Shown: positions 49,512 to 58,535, counted from the first letter of the stretch. The stretch is 64,000 bases of DNA from Streptomyces alboniger (GCF_008704395.1 NZ_CP023695.1:3286001-3350000), one strand, 5' to 3'. The notes: a model not told the origin generated them from the letters alone. Made by a program: numbers and translations.

Positions 49512-52310
49512 TCAGGGGCGAAGGACGAGCTTGTCGCTCGTGCCCTTCTCGACCGCCTTGTCCTTGTAGGCCCACGGCAGGAGTTCGCCCTTGGCCCACT
49601 TCTCCGTCTGGTCGGTGTAGTGCGCGTTGTACGCGTGCCCCGAGGCGCCGGTGAGGTTGATCCACTTGGACTTGTCGAAGTCCTTCAGGTTCACCACCAT
49701 GCGCATTGACGGCACCCAGACCACGCCGTAGCCGCCCGCCGCGTTCCAGCCGGTGGCGTTCACCGCGGCCTCACCGCCGCCGAGGTTCCAGGGCCCGCGG
49801 TTCAGCACGTACTGGACCCAGCCGGGGCCCTCGGTGCCGAGGGTCTGGTTCTTCAGCGTGAGGCGGTGCAGACGGCCCCAGCTCCAGGTGTCGACGTCCT
49901 TGCCGAGCTTGGCCGTCAGGTCCCAGCGCGCGTCCTCAAGGGCCCGCGCGAACAGCTGGTCGCGGTTCTTGGTCTCCTTGTCGGTGCGGGTCGCCGGCGC
50001 CTTCCACCAGTCATTGGTCTCGTCGTCGATGATCTTGCGGATCACCTCGTAGTACCGGTCGCCGCCGTCGGGCTGCGCCGAGTCCGCGTCGCGCTGACCG
50101 CACTCGCGCACCTTCTTGCCCTCGTCGGCGGGGCCGGTGTTGCCGGCGGGCTCGACGTTCAGGCACTGGCCCTTGACGCGCAGCTCCTTGGGCAGCTTGT
50201 TGCCGATGGCGAGCTTGAGGATGTTGCGCCAGACCGAGTTGAAGTACGCGGCGGCCGCCGAGTCGGCGTCCTGGGTGTAGTCCCAGCCCTCGAGGAGCTT
50301 CTGCGCCTCACGGACGTACTTGTCCTTGACGTCGATCTTCAGCAGCTTGGGCACCAGCAGCTTGGCGATCTCGCTGCTGTTGTCCATCTGCATGAGGCGC
50401 ATGTCCTCGGTGGAGATCTTGCCGCCGTTCTGGGTCTTCGACCGGATGAGGTCGTCGATCCGCTGGCTGCGCGCGCCGTAGCCCCAGTCCGAGGTGAGCT
50501 TGTACGGGTACTTGGCCTTGTCGCTGTCGTCGATCACGGCCTGGTTGGCGGTGACGATGTAGCCGCGCTTGGGGTCGTACTCGTAGGGCAGCGCGTCCTG
50601 CGGGATGTAGCCCGTCCAGCGGTACTCCGGGTCCCAGCCGGGCGCCGGGAGCGAGCCGTCGCCCTTGCCGCGGACCGGGATCCTGCCGGGCGCCTGGTAG
50701 CCGATGTGGCCGTCGGTGTCGGCGTAGATGAGGTTCTGGGAAGGCACCTCGAACAGAGCGGCCGCCTTGCGGAACTCCTTGAAGTTCTCCGCCTTGTTCA
50801 GGTCGAAGACGGCGTCCATCGACTTGCCGGGGCTCAGCGCGGTCCAGCGCAGCGCCACTCCGTAGCCGTCGCCCCGGTCGGGGGCCGCGGTGTCCACGTG
50901 GGCCTTCTTGCCGACCTTGACCAGTTCGTCGTTGCGGTCGGAGATGAGCGGGCCGTTGTTGGTCTCACGGACCGTGATCTTCTTCGACTTGCCGCCCGCG
51001 ACCTTGATGGTCTCCTCGCGCGAGGTGAAGGGCAGCACCTTGCCGTCGAACTGGTAGCCGTCCCCGGTGAACTTCTCCAGGTACAGGTCCGTGACGTCGG
51101 CGCCGAGGTTCGTCATGCCCCAGGCGATCTTCTGGTTGTGGCCGATGACCACGCCGGGCATGCCGGAGAAGGTGTAGCCCGAGACGTCGTACTGGCACTT
51201 GTCGGAGACCGACCGGCAGTGCAGGCCCATCTGGTACCAGACGGAGGGCAGCTGCGGCGCCAGGTGCGGGTCGTTCGCGAGCAGCGGCTTGCCGGTGATC
51301 GTGTGCTCGCCGGAGACGACCCAGGAGTTCGAGCCGATGCCGTTGCCGTTCGGGCCGAGGATCGCGGGGACCTCGTCCAGGACGTCGGAGACCCCCGAGA
51401 GCTGCGACTGGAGCCCGCTGGGCGCCTGGGCGCCGCCGGCGAGGCCGGAGCCCGCGGTGCCGCCCGTACCGCCGGTGCCGCCCGTGCTCGCTGTGCCGCC
51501 CGCTCCGGTCTGCGTGCCGGTGGCGGTGCCCTTGGCGTCGTACTCCTTGGTGACGCCGTCGTAGGCGCCCTCCCGTACGACGGGCTTGTTCCGCTTGTAC
51601 GGGTACTCCGGGTACAGGTCCTTGATCTGCGACGGGCCGAGGCGGCTCGTCATCAAGGAGCGGTCGATCTCGTCCTCCATGTTGCCGCGCAGGTCCCAGG
51701 CCATCGCCTTGAGCCAGGCCACGGAGTCGACGGGAGTCCACTTCTGCGGCGCGTAGTCGTTGGTGAAGCCGAGCGCGGCGTACTCGACGGAGATGTCCTT
51801 GCCGTCCTTGCCGGCGAGGTAGGCGTTGACTCCCTTGGCGTACGCCTGGAGGTACTTCTTCGTCTCCGGGGAGAGCTTGGAGTCGTACTCCTTCTTCGCC
51901 ACCCGGTGCCAGCCGAGCGTGCGCAGGAACTCATCGGTCTTGACCTGGCTCTTGCCGAACATCTCGGAGAGCCGCCCGGAGGTCATATGACGGCGTACGT
52001 CCATCTCCCAGAAGCGGTCCTGCGCCTGGACGTAGCCCTGCGCCATGAAGAGGTCGGCGTCGGACTCGGCGTAGATCTGCGGGATTCCGTTCCCGTCGCG
52101 CTTCACGTCGACGGGACCCGAGAGACCATCGAGCTTGATGGTTCCCTTGGTCTGCGGGAAGGAGGCGCGCACGGTGCTGATGCTCCAGTACGCGCCGAAG
52201 CCGATGCCTCCGACGATGGCCAGGACCAGGACGATCACGACGAGTCGGGCTCGGCGCCCCTTCTTCTTGCCGGACTTATGACCGGAAGAGGCGGTGGTGT
52301 TGGAGGGCAT
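49512..52310 (-). CDS. Penicillin acylase family protein (Ntn hydrolase)
   Basis: From ATG 52310 (AAGGACAG upstream) the protein has 932 residues. A basic N-terminus (SGKKKGRRARL) precedes an anchor helix (about 24-43) and the alpha chain with GIPQIYAESDADLFMAQGYVQAQDRFWEMDV. A Gly/Thr-rich spacer follows, then GSNSWVVSG, whose Ser327 is the expected N-terminal nucleophile of the beta chain after self-cleavage. Relatives hydrolyse acylated homoserine lactones, lipopeptides or penicillins. The anchor places it outside the membrane. The long Gly/Thr spacer (about residues 285-315) is probably the excised linker. The substrate is unknown. Confidence 0.92.
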   Translation of the reverse strand: MPSNTTASSGHKSGKKKGRRARLVVIVLVLAIVGGIGFGAYWSISTVRASFPQTKGTIKLDGLSGPVDVKRDGNGIPQIYAESDADLFMAQGYVQAQDRFWEMDVRRHMTSGRLSEMFGKSQVKTDEFLRTLGWHRVAKKEYDSKLSPETKKYLQAYAKGVNAYLAGKDGKDISVEYAALGFTNDYAPQKWTPVDSVAWLKAMAWDLRGNMEDEIDRSLMTSRLGPSQIKDLYPEYPYKRNKPVVREGAYDGVTKEYDAKGTATGTQTGAGGTASTGGTGGTGGTAGSGLAGGAQAPSGLQSQLSGVSDVLDEVPAILGPNGNGIGSNSWVVSGEHTITGKPLLANDPHLAPQLPSVWYQMGLHCRSVSDKCQYDVSGYTFSGMPGVVIGHNQKIAWGMTNLGADVTDLYLEKFTGDGYQFDGKVLPFTSREETIKVAGGKSKKITVRETNNGPLISDRNDELVKVGKKAHVDTAAPDRGDGYGVALRWTALSPGKSMDAVFDLNKAENFKEFRKAAALFEVPSQNLIYADTDGHIGYQAPGRIPVRGKGDGSLPAPGWDPEYRWTGYIPQDALPYEYDPKRGYIVTANQAVIDDSDKAKYPYKLTSDWGYGARSQRIDDLIRSKTQNGGKISTEDMRLMQMDNSSEIAKLLVPKLLKIDVKDKYVREAQKLLEGWDYTQDADSAAAAYFNSVWRNILKLAIGNKLPKELRVKGQCLNVEPAGNTGPADEGKKVRECGQRDADSAQPDGGDRYYEVIRKIIDDETNDWWKAPATRTDKETKNRDQLFARALEDARWDLTAKLGKDVDTWSWGRLHRLTLKNQTLGTEGPGWVQYVLNRGPWNLGGGEAAVNATGWNAAGGYGVVWVPSMRMVVNLKDFDKSKWINLTGASGHAYNAHYTDQTEKWAKGELLPWAYKDKAVEKGTSDKLVLRP

Positions 52311-52500
52311 CGCTGTCCTTGCTGTCCTTACGCGAGCGGCAGGGCGGGCTGTGCTGTCGAGTGGGCGGCTCTGGGAGCGCTGGAGCAACCATAGGCGCAG
52401 GGCGCCGCGGCTCCGGACGCGGAGTCAGGAACCGGACCCCTGAAGATCGTATGCGCGTTCGAAGGCATCAAGAAGGCGTTAACAATTAGGTAAGGTAACG

Positions 52501-52527
52501 AAGTACTTGGCCCGCAAGAAGTACTTG
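52501..52527. repeat. Twin palindromic AAGTACTTG motifs upstream of the antiporter
   Basis: AAGTACTTG occurs at 52501-52509 and 52519-52527, 18 bp apart, within an AT-rich patch. Each contains the palindrome AAGTACTT. They lie 27-53 bp before the probable CTG start at 52554 and may be an operator or promoter element. Confidence 0.45.
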
Positions 52528-52553
52528 CGTGCGCGCGGCGGAAGGAACGGCCC

Positions 52554-54053
52554 CTGACTGTCCACCACCTCAACCAGCTCCTGCTCGTCTGCTCGCTCGT
52601 TCTGCTCGTCGCGGTGGCGGCGGTCCGCATCTCGTCGCGCAGCGGGCTCCCCAGCCTGCTCCTGTACCTCGGCATCGGCGTCGTCATAGGGCAGGACGGC
52701 ATCGGGGACGTCCACTTCGACAACGCCGAGCTGACCCAGGTCATCGGCTACGCCGCCCTGGTCGTGATCCTCGCCGAGGGCGGCCTCGGGACGAAGTGGA
52801 AAGAGATCAGGCCCGCCCTGCCGACGGCCGCCGTGCTGTCGACCGTGGGCGTCGCGGTGAGCGTCGGCGTCACGGCGGCGGCCGCGCACTACCTGGTGGG
52901 CCTGGACTGGCAGCCCGCGCTGATCATCGGCGCGGTGGTCTCCTCCACGGACGCGGCGGCGGTCTTCTCGGTGCTGCGGAAGGTGCCGCTCCCCTCGCGC
53001 ATCACGGGCATCCTGGAAGCGGAGTCGGGGTTCAACGACGCCCCTGTGGTGATCCTCGTCGTGGCGTTCTCCACGGCGGGACCGGTGGACGACTGGTACG
53101 TACTGATCGGCAAGATCGCCCTGGAGCTGGTGATCGGCGCGGCGATCGGCATCGCGGTGGGCTGGATCGGCGCCTACAGCCTGCGGCACGTGGCCCTGCC
53201 CGCCTCCGGCCTCTACCCCATCGCCGTCATGGCGATCGCCGTCACCGCCTACGCGGCGGGCGCCATGGCGCACGGCAGCGGCTTCCTCGCCGTCTACCTC
53301 GCCTCGATGGTCCTCGGCAACGCCAGGCTGCCGCACTGGCCCGCCACCCGCGGCTTCGCCGAAGGGCTCGGCTGGCTCGCCCAGATCGGCATGTTCGTCC
53401 TGCTCGGGCTCCTGGTCACCCCGCACGACCTGCTCGACGACGCCTGGCCCGCACTCGTCATCGGACTCGTCCTGACGATGGTGGCGCGCCCCCTGGAGGT
53501 CGTCCTCAGCCTGCTGCCGTTCCGCATGCCCTGGCAGGAGAAGGTGCTGCTGTCCTGGGCCGGTCTGCGCGGCGCCGTGCCCATCATCCTGGCCACGATC
53601 CCGATGGTCAGCGGCGTCGAGGACAGCCAGCGGATCTTCAACATCGTCTTCGTGCTCGTGGTCGTCTACACCCTCATCCAGGGCCCCACGCTGCCCTGGC
53701 TGGCCAAGAAGCTGCGGATCGGGGGCTCCCCGGAGGCCGCCGACCTCGGCATCGAATCGGCGCCCCTGGAGCGGCTGCAAGGGCACCTGCTGTCGGTGGG
53801 CATCCCCAAGGGGTCGCGCATGCACGGCGTGGAGGTGGCCGAGCTGCGGCTGCCCGCCGGGTCGGCGGTCACGCTGATCGTGCGCGAGGGCGAATCGTTC
53901 GTGCCCCTGCCGACGACGGTGCTGAGGCGCGGCGACGAGCTGCTCGTGGTGGCGACCGACCCGGTGCGGGACGCCGCCGAGAGGCGGCTGCGCGCGGTCG
54001 GACACGGCGGAAAGCTCGCGAGTTGGCTGGGAACCGACGGAGAAAAACACTAA
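52554..54053 (+). CDS. Potassium/proton antiporter (CPA1, NhaP2-like) with RCK_C domain; probable CTG start
   Basis: This 499-residue membrane protein has about twelve hydrophobic helices, with CPA1 motifs GIGVVIGQDGIG, AEGGLGTKWKE, VVSSTDAAAVFSVLRKVPLP and ESGFNDAPVVIL (the ion-binding Asp). A C-terminal RCK_C/TrkA-C domain (about 395-485) follows, a nucleotide-sensing module of K+/H+ antiporters. The first standard start (GTG 52614) would cut into helix 1. In frame upstream, TVHHLNQLLLVCSLVLLVAV completes it, and CTG 52554 has GGAAGGA seven bases upstream. I therefore place the start at CTG. Confidence 0.88.
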   Translation: MTVHHLNQLLLVCSLVLLVAVAAVRISSRSGLPSLLLYLGIGVVIGQDGIGDVHFDNAELTQVIGYAALVVILAEGGLGTKWKEIRPALPTAAVLSTVGVAVSVGVTAAAAHYLVGLDWQPALIIGAVVSSTDAAAVFSVLRKVPLPSRITGILEAESGFNDAPVVILVVAFSTAGPVDDWYVLIGKIALELVIGAAIGIAVGWIGAYSLRHVALPASGLYPIAVMAIAVTAYAAGAMAHGSGFLAVYLASMVLGNARLPHWPATRGFAEGLGWLAQIGMFVLLGLLVTPHDLLDDAWPALVIGLVLTMVARPLEVVLSLLPFRMPWQEKVLLSWAGLRGAVPIILATIPMVSGVEDSQRIFNIVFVLVVVYTLIQGPTLPWLAKKLRIGGSPEAADLGIESAPLERLQGHLLSVGIPKGSRMHGVEVAELRLPAGSAVTLIVREGESFVPLPTTVLRRGDELLVVATDPVRDAAERRLRAVGHGGKLASWLGTDGEKH

Positions 54054-54139
54054 TCGCAGGTGTCGGACGTCTCATCCGCTGCAATCACAGGGGCGGATGG
54101 GACCTGGGCCTGTACGATAAAGGGACCAGATCGAACCAA

Positions 54140-54156
54140 CTCTGCCTGACGCAGAG
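54140..54156 (+). other. Short hairpin in the MFS leader region
   Basis: CTCTGC-CTGAC-GCAGAG lies about 140 bp upstream of the MFS start. It may be part of a leader structure, but no known riboswitch class is recognised. Confidence 0.3.
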
Positions 54157-54294
54157 CTGGCGCGACCGTATGGCGGCCGTGGCGCCCTCGCAGTGGGCCC
54201 CGGCATCTACCGCAGTTCCGCGCAAGAGGACAGCTCTCGGCGCCGTCGCCCTACAAGGGGGACCGCGCTACCAGGCGGCAGAAAGGCACGGGCC

Positions 54295-55566
54295 GTGGCA
54301 TCCACGGTCACCGAATCCCGCCCGGGTTACGGACAGCTCCTGCGCACCCCTCGCGCCTGGACGTTCCTGCTCCCCGGCTTCGCGGCGCGACAGCCCTTCG
54401 CGATGCTGACCATCTCCATCGTCCTGCTGGTGCAGCACACCACCGGCTCGTACGGTGCCGCGGGCGCCGTATCGGCCGCCACCGGCGTCTCCATGGCGCT
54501 GTTCGCCCCCTTCAGCGGCAAGCTCGCCGACCGGTTCGGCCAGCGCGCCGTGCTGGTGCCCGGCGTGCTCGTCCACACCGCGTCCGTCGTCACCCTGACG
54601 GTGCTCGCGCTCTCCGACGCCCCCTTGTGGGCCCTTTTCGTGGCGGCCGTACCCGCGGGCGCGTCGACGCCGCAGATCGGCCCCATGGTGCGGGCCCGCT
54701 GGGGCGTCAAGCTCCAGGGCTCGCCGCTGGCCACCACCGCGGCCGCCTTCGAGTCCGTCACCGACGAGCTGACGTTCGTCCTCGGCCCGCTCATGGCGAC
54801 CGCGCTGTGCACCGGTATCGACCCCTCCGCCGGTCTGCTCACGGAGGCCGGGCTCACCCTGATCGGCGGTCTGCTGTTCGCCGCGCAGAAGAGCACCCAG
54901 CCGAAGCCGTCCTCGCAGACCGAGGGCCACGCGCGCGTGGAGCACGTCTCGGCGCTGCGGGTCCCCGGAGTGCGCGTCCTGATCGTGACGTTCCTCGGGA
55001 TCGGCGCCGTCTTCGGCGGCATGCAGGTCGCGCTGGCCGCCTTCACCGAGTCGATCGGCGAGCCTGGCCTGAACGGCGTCCTGTACGGCACGTTCGCCGC
55101 GGGCAACATGCTCTCCGGCCTGGCCTGCGGCGCCATCGCCTGGAAGATCTCCCCGCAGCGGCGCCTGCTCGTCGCGTACGCGGCGCTGACGCTGATGGCA
55201 TCCGGCCTGTGGGCCGCTCACTCCGTGCTGCTGCTCGCCGGGATCGGCCTGCTCGTCGGCGTCTGCATCGCGCCCGCGCTGATCACCGGCTACACCCTGG
55301 TCGACAAGCTGGTCGCGCCGACCGGCCGCACCGAGGCGTTCACCTGGCTGACCGGCGCGGTCGCGCTCGGACAGGCGGCGGCCGTCACGGTCGCCGGACA
55401 GCTGGAGGACCGCCTCTGGGACGGTGCCGGGTTCCTGGTCCCGCTGGGCGGCACGGCACTGGCCCTCATGGTCCTCGTCACGCTGCGCTCGCGGCTCGTT
55501 CCCAAGGCCGCGGGCCGCACGGTGGCGCGTGGCGTCGGTCACCGCGTGCCGGTCACGGTGGACTGA
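54295..55566 (+). CDS. MFS transporter
   Basis: This 423-residue protein has twelve predicted helices, with the MFS loop motif GKLADRFGQRAVLVPG between helices 2 and 3 and a related motif before helix 8. It starts at GTG 54295 (AAAGG upstream); the longer frame from 54193 lacks conserved features. It opens YGQLLRTPRAWTFLLPGFAARQPFAM, typical of a group of actinobacterial efflux-type MFS proteins. The substrate is unknown. A 241-bp region without a gene precedes it, holding only a short hairpin (54140-54156). Confidence 0.88.
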   Translation: MASTVTESRPGYGQLLRTPRAWTFLLPGFAARQPFAMLTISIVLLVQHTTGSYGAAGAVSAATGVSMALFAPFSGKLADRFGQRAVLVPGVLVHTASVVTLTVLALSDAPLWALFVAAVPAGASTPQIGPMVRARWGVKLQGSPLATTAAAFESVTDELTFVLGPLMATALCTGIDPSAGLLTEAGLTLIGGLLFAAQKSTQPKPSSQTEGHARVEHVSALRVPGVRVLIVTFLGIGAVFGGMQVALAAFTESIGEPGLNGVLYGTFAAGNMLSGLACGAIAWKISPQRRLLVAYAALTLMASGLWAAHSVLLLAGIGLLVGVCIAPALITGYTLVDKLVAPTGRTEAFTWLTGAVALGQAAAVTVAGQLEDRLWDGAGFLVPLGGTALALMVLVTLRSRLVPKAAGRTVARGVGHRVPVTVD

Positions 55567-55633
55567 TCCCGCGGAATAGGTCACTATGGATCGTCGTTAG
55601 CACTCATCGAGTGAGAGTGCCAGGAGGAAGCAA

Positions 55634-55975
55634 GTGCCGACGTACCAGTACCAGTGCACCGAGTGCGGCGAGGGCCTCGAGGCGGTGCAGAAGTTCACGG
55701 ACGACGCCCTGACCGTGTGCCCGAGCTGCGACGGACGCCTCAAGAAGGTGTTCTCGGCGGTCGGCATCGTCTTCAAGGGATCCGGCTTCTACCGCAACGA
55801 CAGCCGCGGCTCGTCGTCGAGCAGCACGCCGTCGACCTCGACACCGTCGAAGTCCACGTCCGACGCGAAGTCCTCGTCGTCGACGGCCGCCTCTTCGGCT
55901 TCGTCGTCGTCCTCCTCGTCCTCGGGGTCGACGTCGTCCGGCTCGTCGACGGCGTCCTCCAGCTCGGCCGCGTAA
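55634..55975 (+). CDS. FmdB-family zinc-ribbon protein with Ser-rich tail
   Basis: This is a 113-residue protein from GTG 55634 with an ideal AGGAGG. The N-terminal zinc ribbon has PTYQYQCTECGEGLEAVQKF and CPSCDGRLKK, two CxxC pairs, followed by GSGFYRND. The last 55 residues are almost only Ser, Thr, Ala, Gly and Pro, probably disordered. FmdB proteins are putative regulatory proteins of unknown mechanism. In mycobacteria a homologue lies near mscL and the cyclo-ligase gene, as here. Confidence 0.88.
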   Translation: MPTYQYQCTECGEGLEAVQKFTDDALTVCPSCDGRLKKVFSAVGIVFKGSGFYRNDSRGSSSSSTPSTSTPSKSTSDAKSSSSTAASSASSSSSSSSGSTSSGSSTASSSSAA

Positions 55976-56046
55976 GGCCTTCAGACCTTCCCTGCCGGAC
56001 CTCGCCGTTCATCGACGGCGAGGTCCTCGGCGTATCCGGGGCCGGA

Positions 56047-56052
56047 TACTGT
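56047..56052 (+). promoter_or_regulatory. Putative -10 box of the MTA phosphorylase gene (leaderless)
   Basis: TACTGT lies 7 nt before the ATG at 56060, with no ribosome site in the spacer. Confidence 0.5.
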
Positions 56053-56059
56053 GCGGCCC

Positions 56060-56917
56060 ATGGTGAATACGGCGAACGCGATACGGGCCGAGATCGGTGT
56101 GATCGGCGGCTCCGGCCTCTACTCCTTCCTCGACCACGTGACCGAGATCCAGGTCGACACCCCCTACGGGGCTCCGAGCGACTCCCTCTTCCTCGGCGAG
56201 GTCGCCGGACGGCGGGTCGCCTTCCTGCCCCGGCACGGGCGCGGCCATCATCTGCCGCCCCATCGCATCAACTACCGCGCCAACCTCTGGGCGTTGCGCT
56301 CCGTCGGCGTACGGCAGGTGCTCGGCCCGTGCGCGGTCGGCGGGCTGCGGGCCGAGTACGGGCCAGGGACGCTGCTCGTGCCCGATCAGCTGGTGGACCG
56401 CACGAAGGCGCGTACGCAGACGTACTTCGACGGGCTCCCGCTGCCGGACGGCAGCGTCCCCAACGTCGTGCACGTGTCGCTCGCCGACCCGTACTGCCCG
56501 ACCGGCCGGGCCGTCGCGCTGAAGGCCGCGCGCGGCCGTGACTGGGAGCCGGTGGACGGCGGAACGCTCGTCGTGGTCGAGGGGCCGCGCTTCTCGACCC
56601 GGGCCGAGTCGCTCTGGCACGCCGCTCAGGGCTGGTCGGTGGTGGGCATGACCGGGCACCCCGAAGCGGCGCTCGCACGGGAACTGGAGCTCTGCTACAC
56701 GTCATTGACGCTGGTCACCGACCTGGACGCGGGTGCGGAGACCGGCGAGGGCGTCTCGCACGAGGAGGTGCTCCAGGTGTTCGCCGCGAATGTGGACCGG
56801 CTGCGGGGCGTGCTGTTCGACGCGATCGCCGGGCTGCCGGTGGCGGCGGACGGGGAGCGGGAGTGTCTGTGCGCCGGGGCGCTCGGCGGGATGGATCCGG
56901 GGATTCGGCTGCCGTGA
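56060..56917 (+). CDS. mtnP: S-methyl-5'-thioadenosine phosphorylase
   Basis: This 285-residue purine nucleoside phosphorylase-family enzyme cleaves methylthioadenosine with phosphate in methionine salvage. Motifs are EIGVIGGSGLYSFL, the phosphate-site VAFLPRHGRGHHLPPHRINYRANLWAL and GTLVVVEGPRFSTRAESLWHA followed by SVVGMTGHPEAALARELELCY. ATG 56060 is chosen with the TACTGT box; GTG 56063 is an alternative. Actinobacterial homologues can also act on inosine or adenosine. Confidence 0.93.
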   Translation: MVNTANAIRAEIGVIGGSGLYSFLDHVTEIQVDTPYGAPSDSLFLGEVAGRRVAFLPRHGRGHHLPPHRINYRANLWALRSVGVRQVLGPCAVGGLRAEYGPGTLLVPDQLVDRTKARTQTYFDGLPLPDGSVPNVVHVSLADPYCPTGRAVALKAARGRDWEPVDGGTLVVVEGPRFSTRAESLWHAAQGWSVVGMTGHPEAALARELELCYTSLTLVTDLDAGAETGEGVSHEEVLQVFAANVDRLRGVLFDAIAGLPVAADGERECLCAGALGGMDPGIRLP

Positions 56918-57115
56918 CGTTGTGAGGCCGAGGGGGCGTGGCTGAGGGGGGCCGAGGGATGCGGCATCGGTGGAGGCGGCATCGGTGGAACCTCCCCTTC
57001 GGGTGAGGGAGTTATCCACAACCGGTGGGTAGTCCACGGGCCTCAGCGGGAATCGGCGCGGGCCTGCATCGTGGGAGCGCAAGCCCAGCTCCTCGCACCG
57101 CAGGCGGTGGTTGTC

Positions 57116-57628
57116 GTGACCCAAGTCCCTTCCCAGGCCCGGCCGTCGGACGGCTGCCCGGTCCCTCACTTCCCGCCCGTGCGGGTGCGCGGCGGGCATC
57201 CGCGGCTGCGGCGGCTGCTGCGGCACCGCCGACGGGCCCTGGCCGTGGGACTCGCGATGACCGCCGCCGCCCTCGCGGCCACGGCCCCGGGGGACGCGGG
57301 CCGGCCGCGGGGGCCCGCCTCTGCCGGGTCCTCGCGGGAGCGTGAGCCCTTGGAGGCGGTGACCGCGCCGGTGCGGATCGCGGACGCGGCGGCCGTGAGG
57401 CTGTTGCGCCCCGGCGACCGGGTCGACGTGATCGCCGCCGAGGGGTCGCCCGGGGGCGGTGCGAAGCCGCGCGTGGTGGCCGCGGGCGCGCGGGTTTCCG
57501 AGGTGCCCGGGCCGCTGGAAGGGCCCGCCGAGAGCGGGGCGTTGGTGGTGCTTTCGGTGCCGCGGGACACGGCGGCGCGGCTCGCCGGGGCCGGGGCGAG
57601 TGCCCGGTTGGCGGTGACCCTGCGATGA
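57116..57628 (+). CDS. Orphan SAF/RcpC-domain protein (Flp pilus CpaB-like)
   Basis: GTG 57116 gives 170 residues; GTG 57107 or 57071 are alternatives. A basic stretch (RVRGGHPRLRRLLRHRRRAL) precedes a membrane helix (about 48-68) and an extracellular domain. That domain includes AAVRLLRPGDRVDVIAAEG and LVVLSVPRDTAARLAG, typical of the SAF/RcpC domain in pilus-assembly CpaB proteins. No other pilus genes are nearby. SAF domains bind glycans or pilin components, so a wall-binding role is possible. Confidence 0.75.
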   Translation: MTQVPSQARPSDGCPVPHFPPVRVRGGHPRLRRLLRHRRRALAVGLAMTAAALAATAPGDAGRPRGPASAGSSREREPLEAVTAPVRIADAAAVRLLRPGDRVDVIAAEGSPGGGAKPRVVAAGARVSEVPGPLEGPAESGALVVLSVPRDTAARLAGAGASARLAVTLR

Positions 57629-57763
57629 GCGCGACTGTTCACGATCGCACTGGCACCCGGTCACGTCGCTCGTCCGTGAGAGCGAATTGGACAGGCCCGC
57701 CACGGTCTGACGTAGGTTGCGAAGCTGTCTGTTCCGCAACCCGCACATGCAACGAAAGGCCTC

Positions 57764-58315
57764 GTGGTGAGCGAGAAGAAGGAACCGGGCGTCTGGGAGG
57801 GCTTCAAGGCCTTCCTGATGCGCGGCAACGTGGTCGACCTGGCGGTCGCGGTGGTCATCGGCGCCGCGTTCACGAACATCGTGAACTCGGTCGTGAAGGG
57901 TGTCATCAACCCGCTGGTCGGTGCCTTCGGCACGAAGGATCTCGACCACTACCACTCGTGCCTGAAGTCCCCGTGCGAGATGAACGCCGCGGGCGAGGTC
58001 AGCAAGGGGATCCCGATCATGTGGGGTTCCGTGCTCAGCGCGGTCCTCAGCTTCGTGATCACGGCGGCCGTCGTGTACTTCCTGATGGTGCTGCCCATGG
58101 CCAAGTACCTCGCGAAGGTCGCTGCGAGGAGGGCCGCGAAGGAGGGCACGCAGGAGATCGTCGAACTCTCCGAGCTGGAGGTCCTCAAGGAGATCCGCGA
58201 CGCCCTGCTGGCGCAGCGCGACGCCGGGCAGAGCGGCCCGGGGCAGGGGTCGGGGCAGGCGGGGCCTGGGCAGGACGGTCCGGAGCAGGGCGACCCCGGG
58301 CGCGGCGAGCGCTAG
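57764..58315 (+). CDS. mscL: Large-conductance mechanosensitive channel
   Basis: This 183-residue MscL has the N-terminal amphipathic helix ([20 protein letters not shown]), the pore-lining TM1 [21 protein letters not shown] and TM2 ([19 protein letters not shown]). It opens under turgor to release solutes after hypo-osmotic shock. The periplasmic loop contains a Cys pair ([10 protein letters not shown]), and the C-terminus has an unusual Gly/Gln/Pro-rich repeat tail (about 155-183). GTG 57764 or 57767 is the start. Confidence 0.94.
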   Translation: MVSEKKEPGVWEGFKAFLMRGNVVDLAVAVVIGAAFTNIVNSVVKGVINPLVGAFGTKDLDHYHSCLKSPCEMNAAGEVSKGIPIMWGSVLSAVLSFVITAAVVYFLMVLPMAKYLAKVAARRAAKEGTQEIVELSELEVLKEIRDALLAQRDAGQSGPGQGSGQAGPGQDGPEQGDPGRGER

Positions 58316-58322
58316 GGCGTGT

Positions 58323-58523
58323 TCAGAGGTGGTGGGGCGGCTTCTCGTCGAGGAAGCGTGCGAGGTCGGCGGCGCTGCCGCCGCCGGACTCGGCCCGCTC
58401 GCCCCACCCTCGGTCCGTATCGTCCGAAGACTGCTGCGACAGCGGATCGTCGAAGATCAGCACGTTCTTCGGCTTCTTCGGCTCCTCCGGATCGCGCGAT
58501 TCGGGGGCGGGGGCGGTACTCAT
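58323..58523 (-). CDS. Small conserved-looking hydrophilic protein, 66 residues
   Basis: ATG 58523 is preceded by TACCCT with a 6-nt spacer. The product is acidic and Pro/Asp/Ser-rich, with a distinctive PKKPKNVLIFDDPLSQQSSDD core and a C-terminal helix AADLARFLDEKPPHHL. There is no membrane segment and no family I recognise. It is convergent with mscL, 7 bp apart. The -10 box and the ordered C-terminus argue for a real gene. Confidence 0.6.
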   Translation of the reverse strand: MSTAPAPESRDPEEPKKPKNVLIFDDPLSQQSSDDTDRGWGERAESGGGSAADLARFLDEKPPHHL

Positions 58524-58529
58524 GCTTCC

Positions 58530-58535
58530 AGGGTA
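58530..58535 (-). promoter_or_regulatory. Putative -10 box of the 66-residue gene (leaderless)
   Basis: TACCCT on the minus strand lies 6 nt before the ATG at 58523. Confidence 0.45.

Noticed and set aside
54054..54294. Riboswitch or ribosome-mediated attenuator before the MFS gene
   Set aside because: Only one 6-bp hairpin is evident, and no leader peptide or known riboswitch consensus was found.
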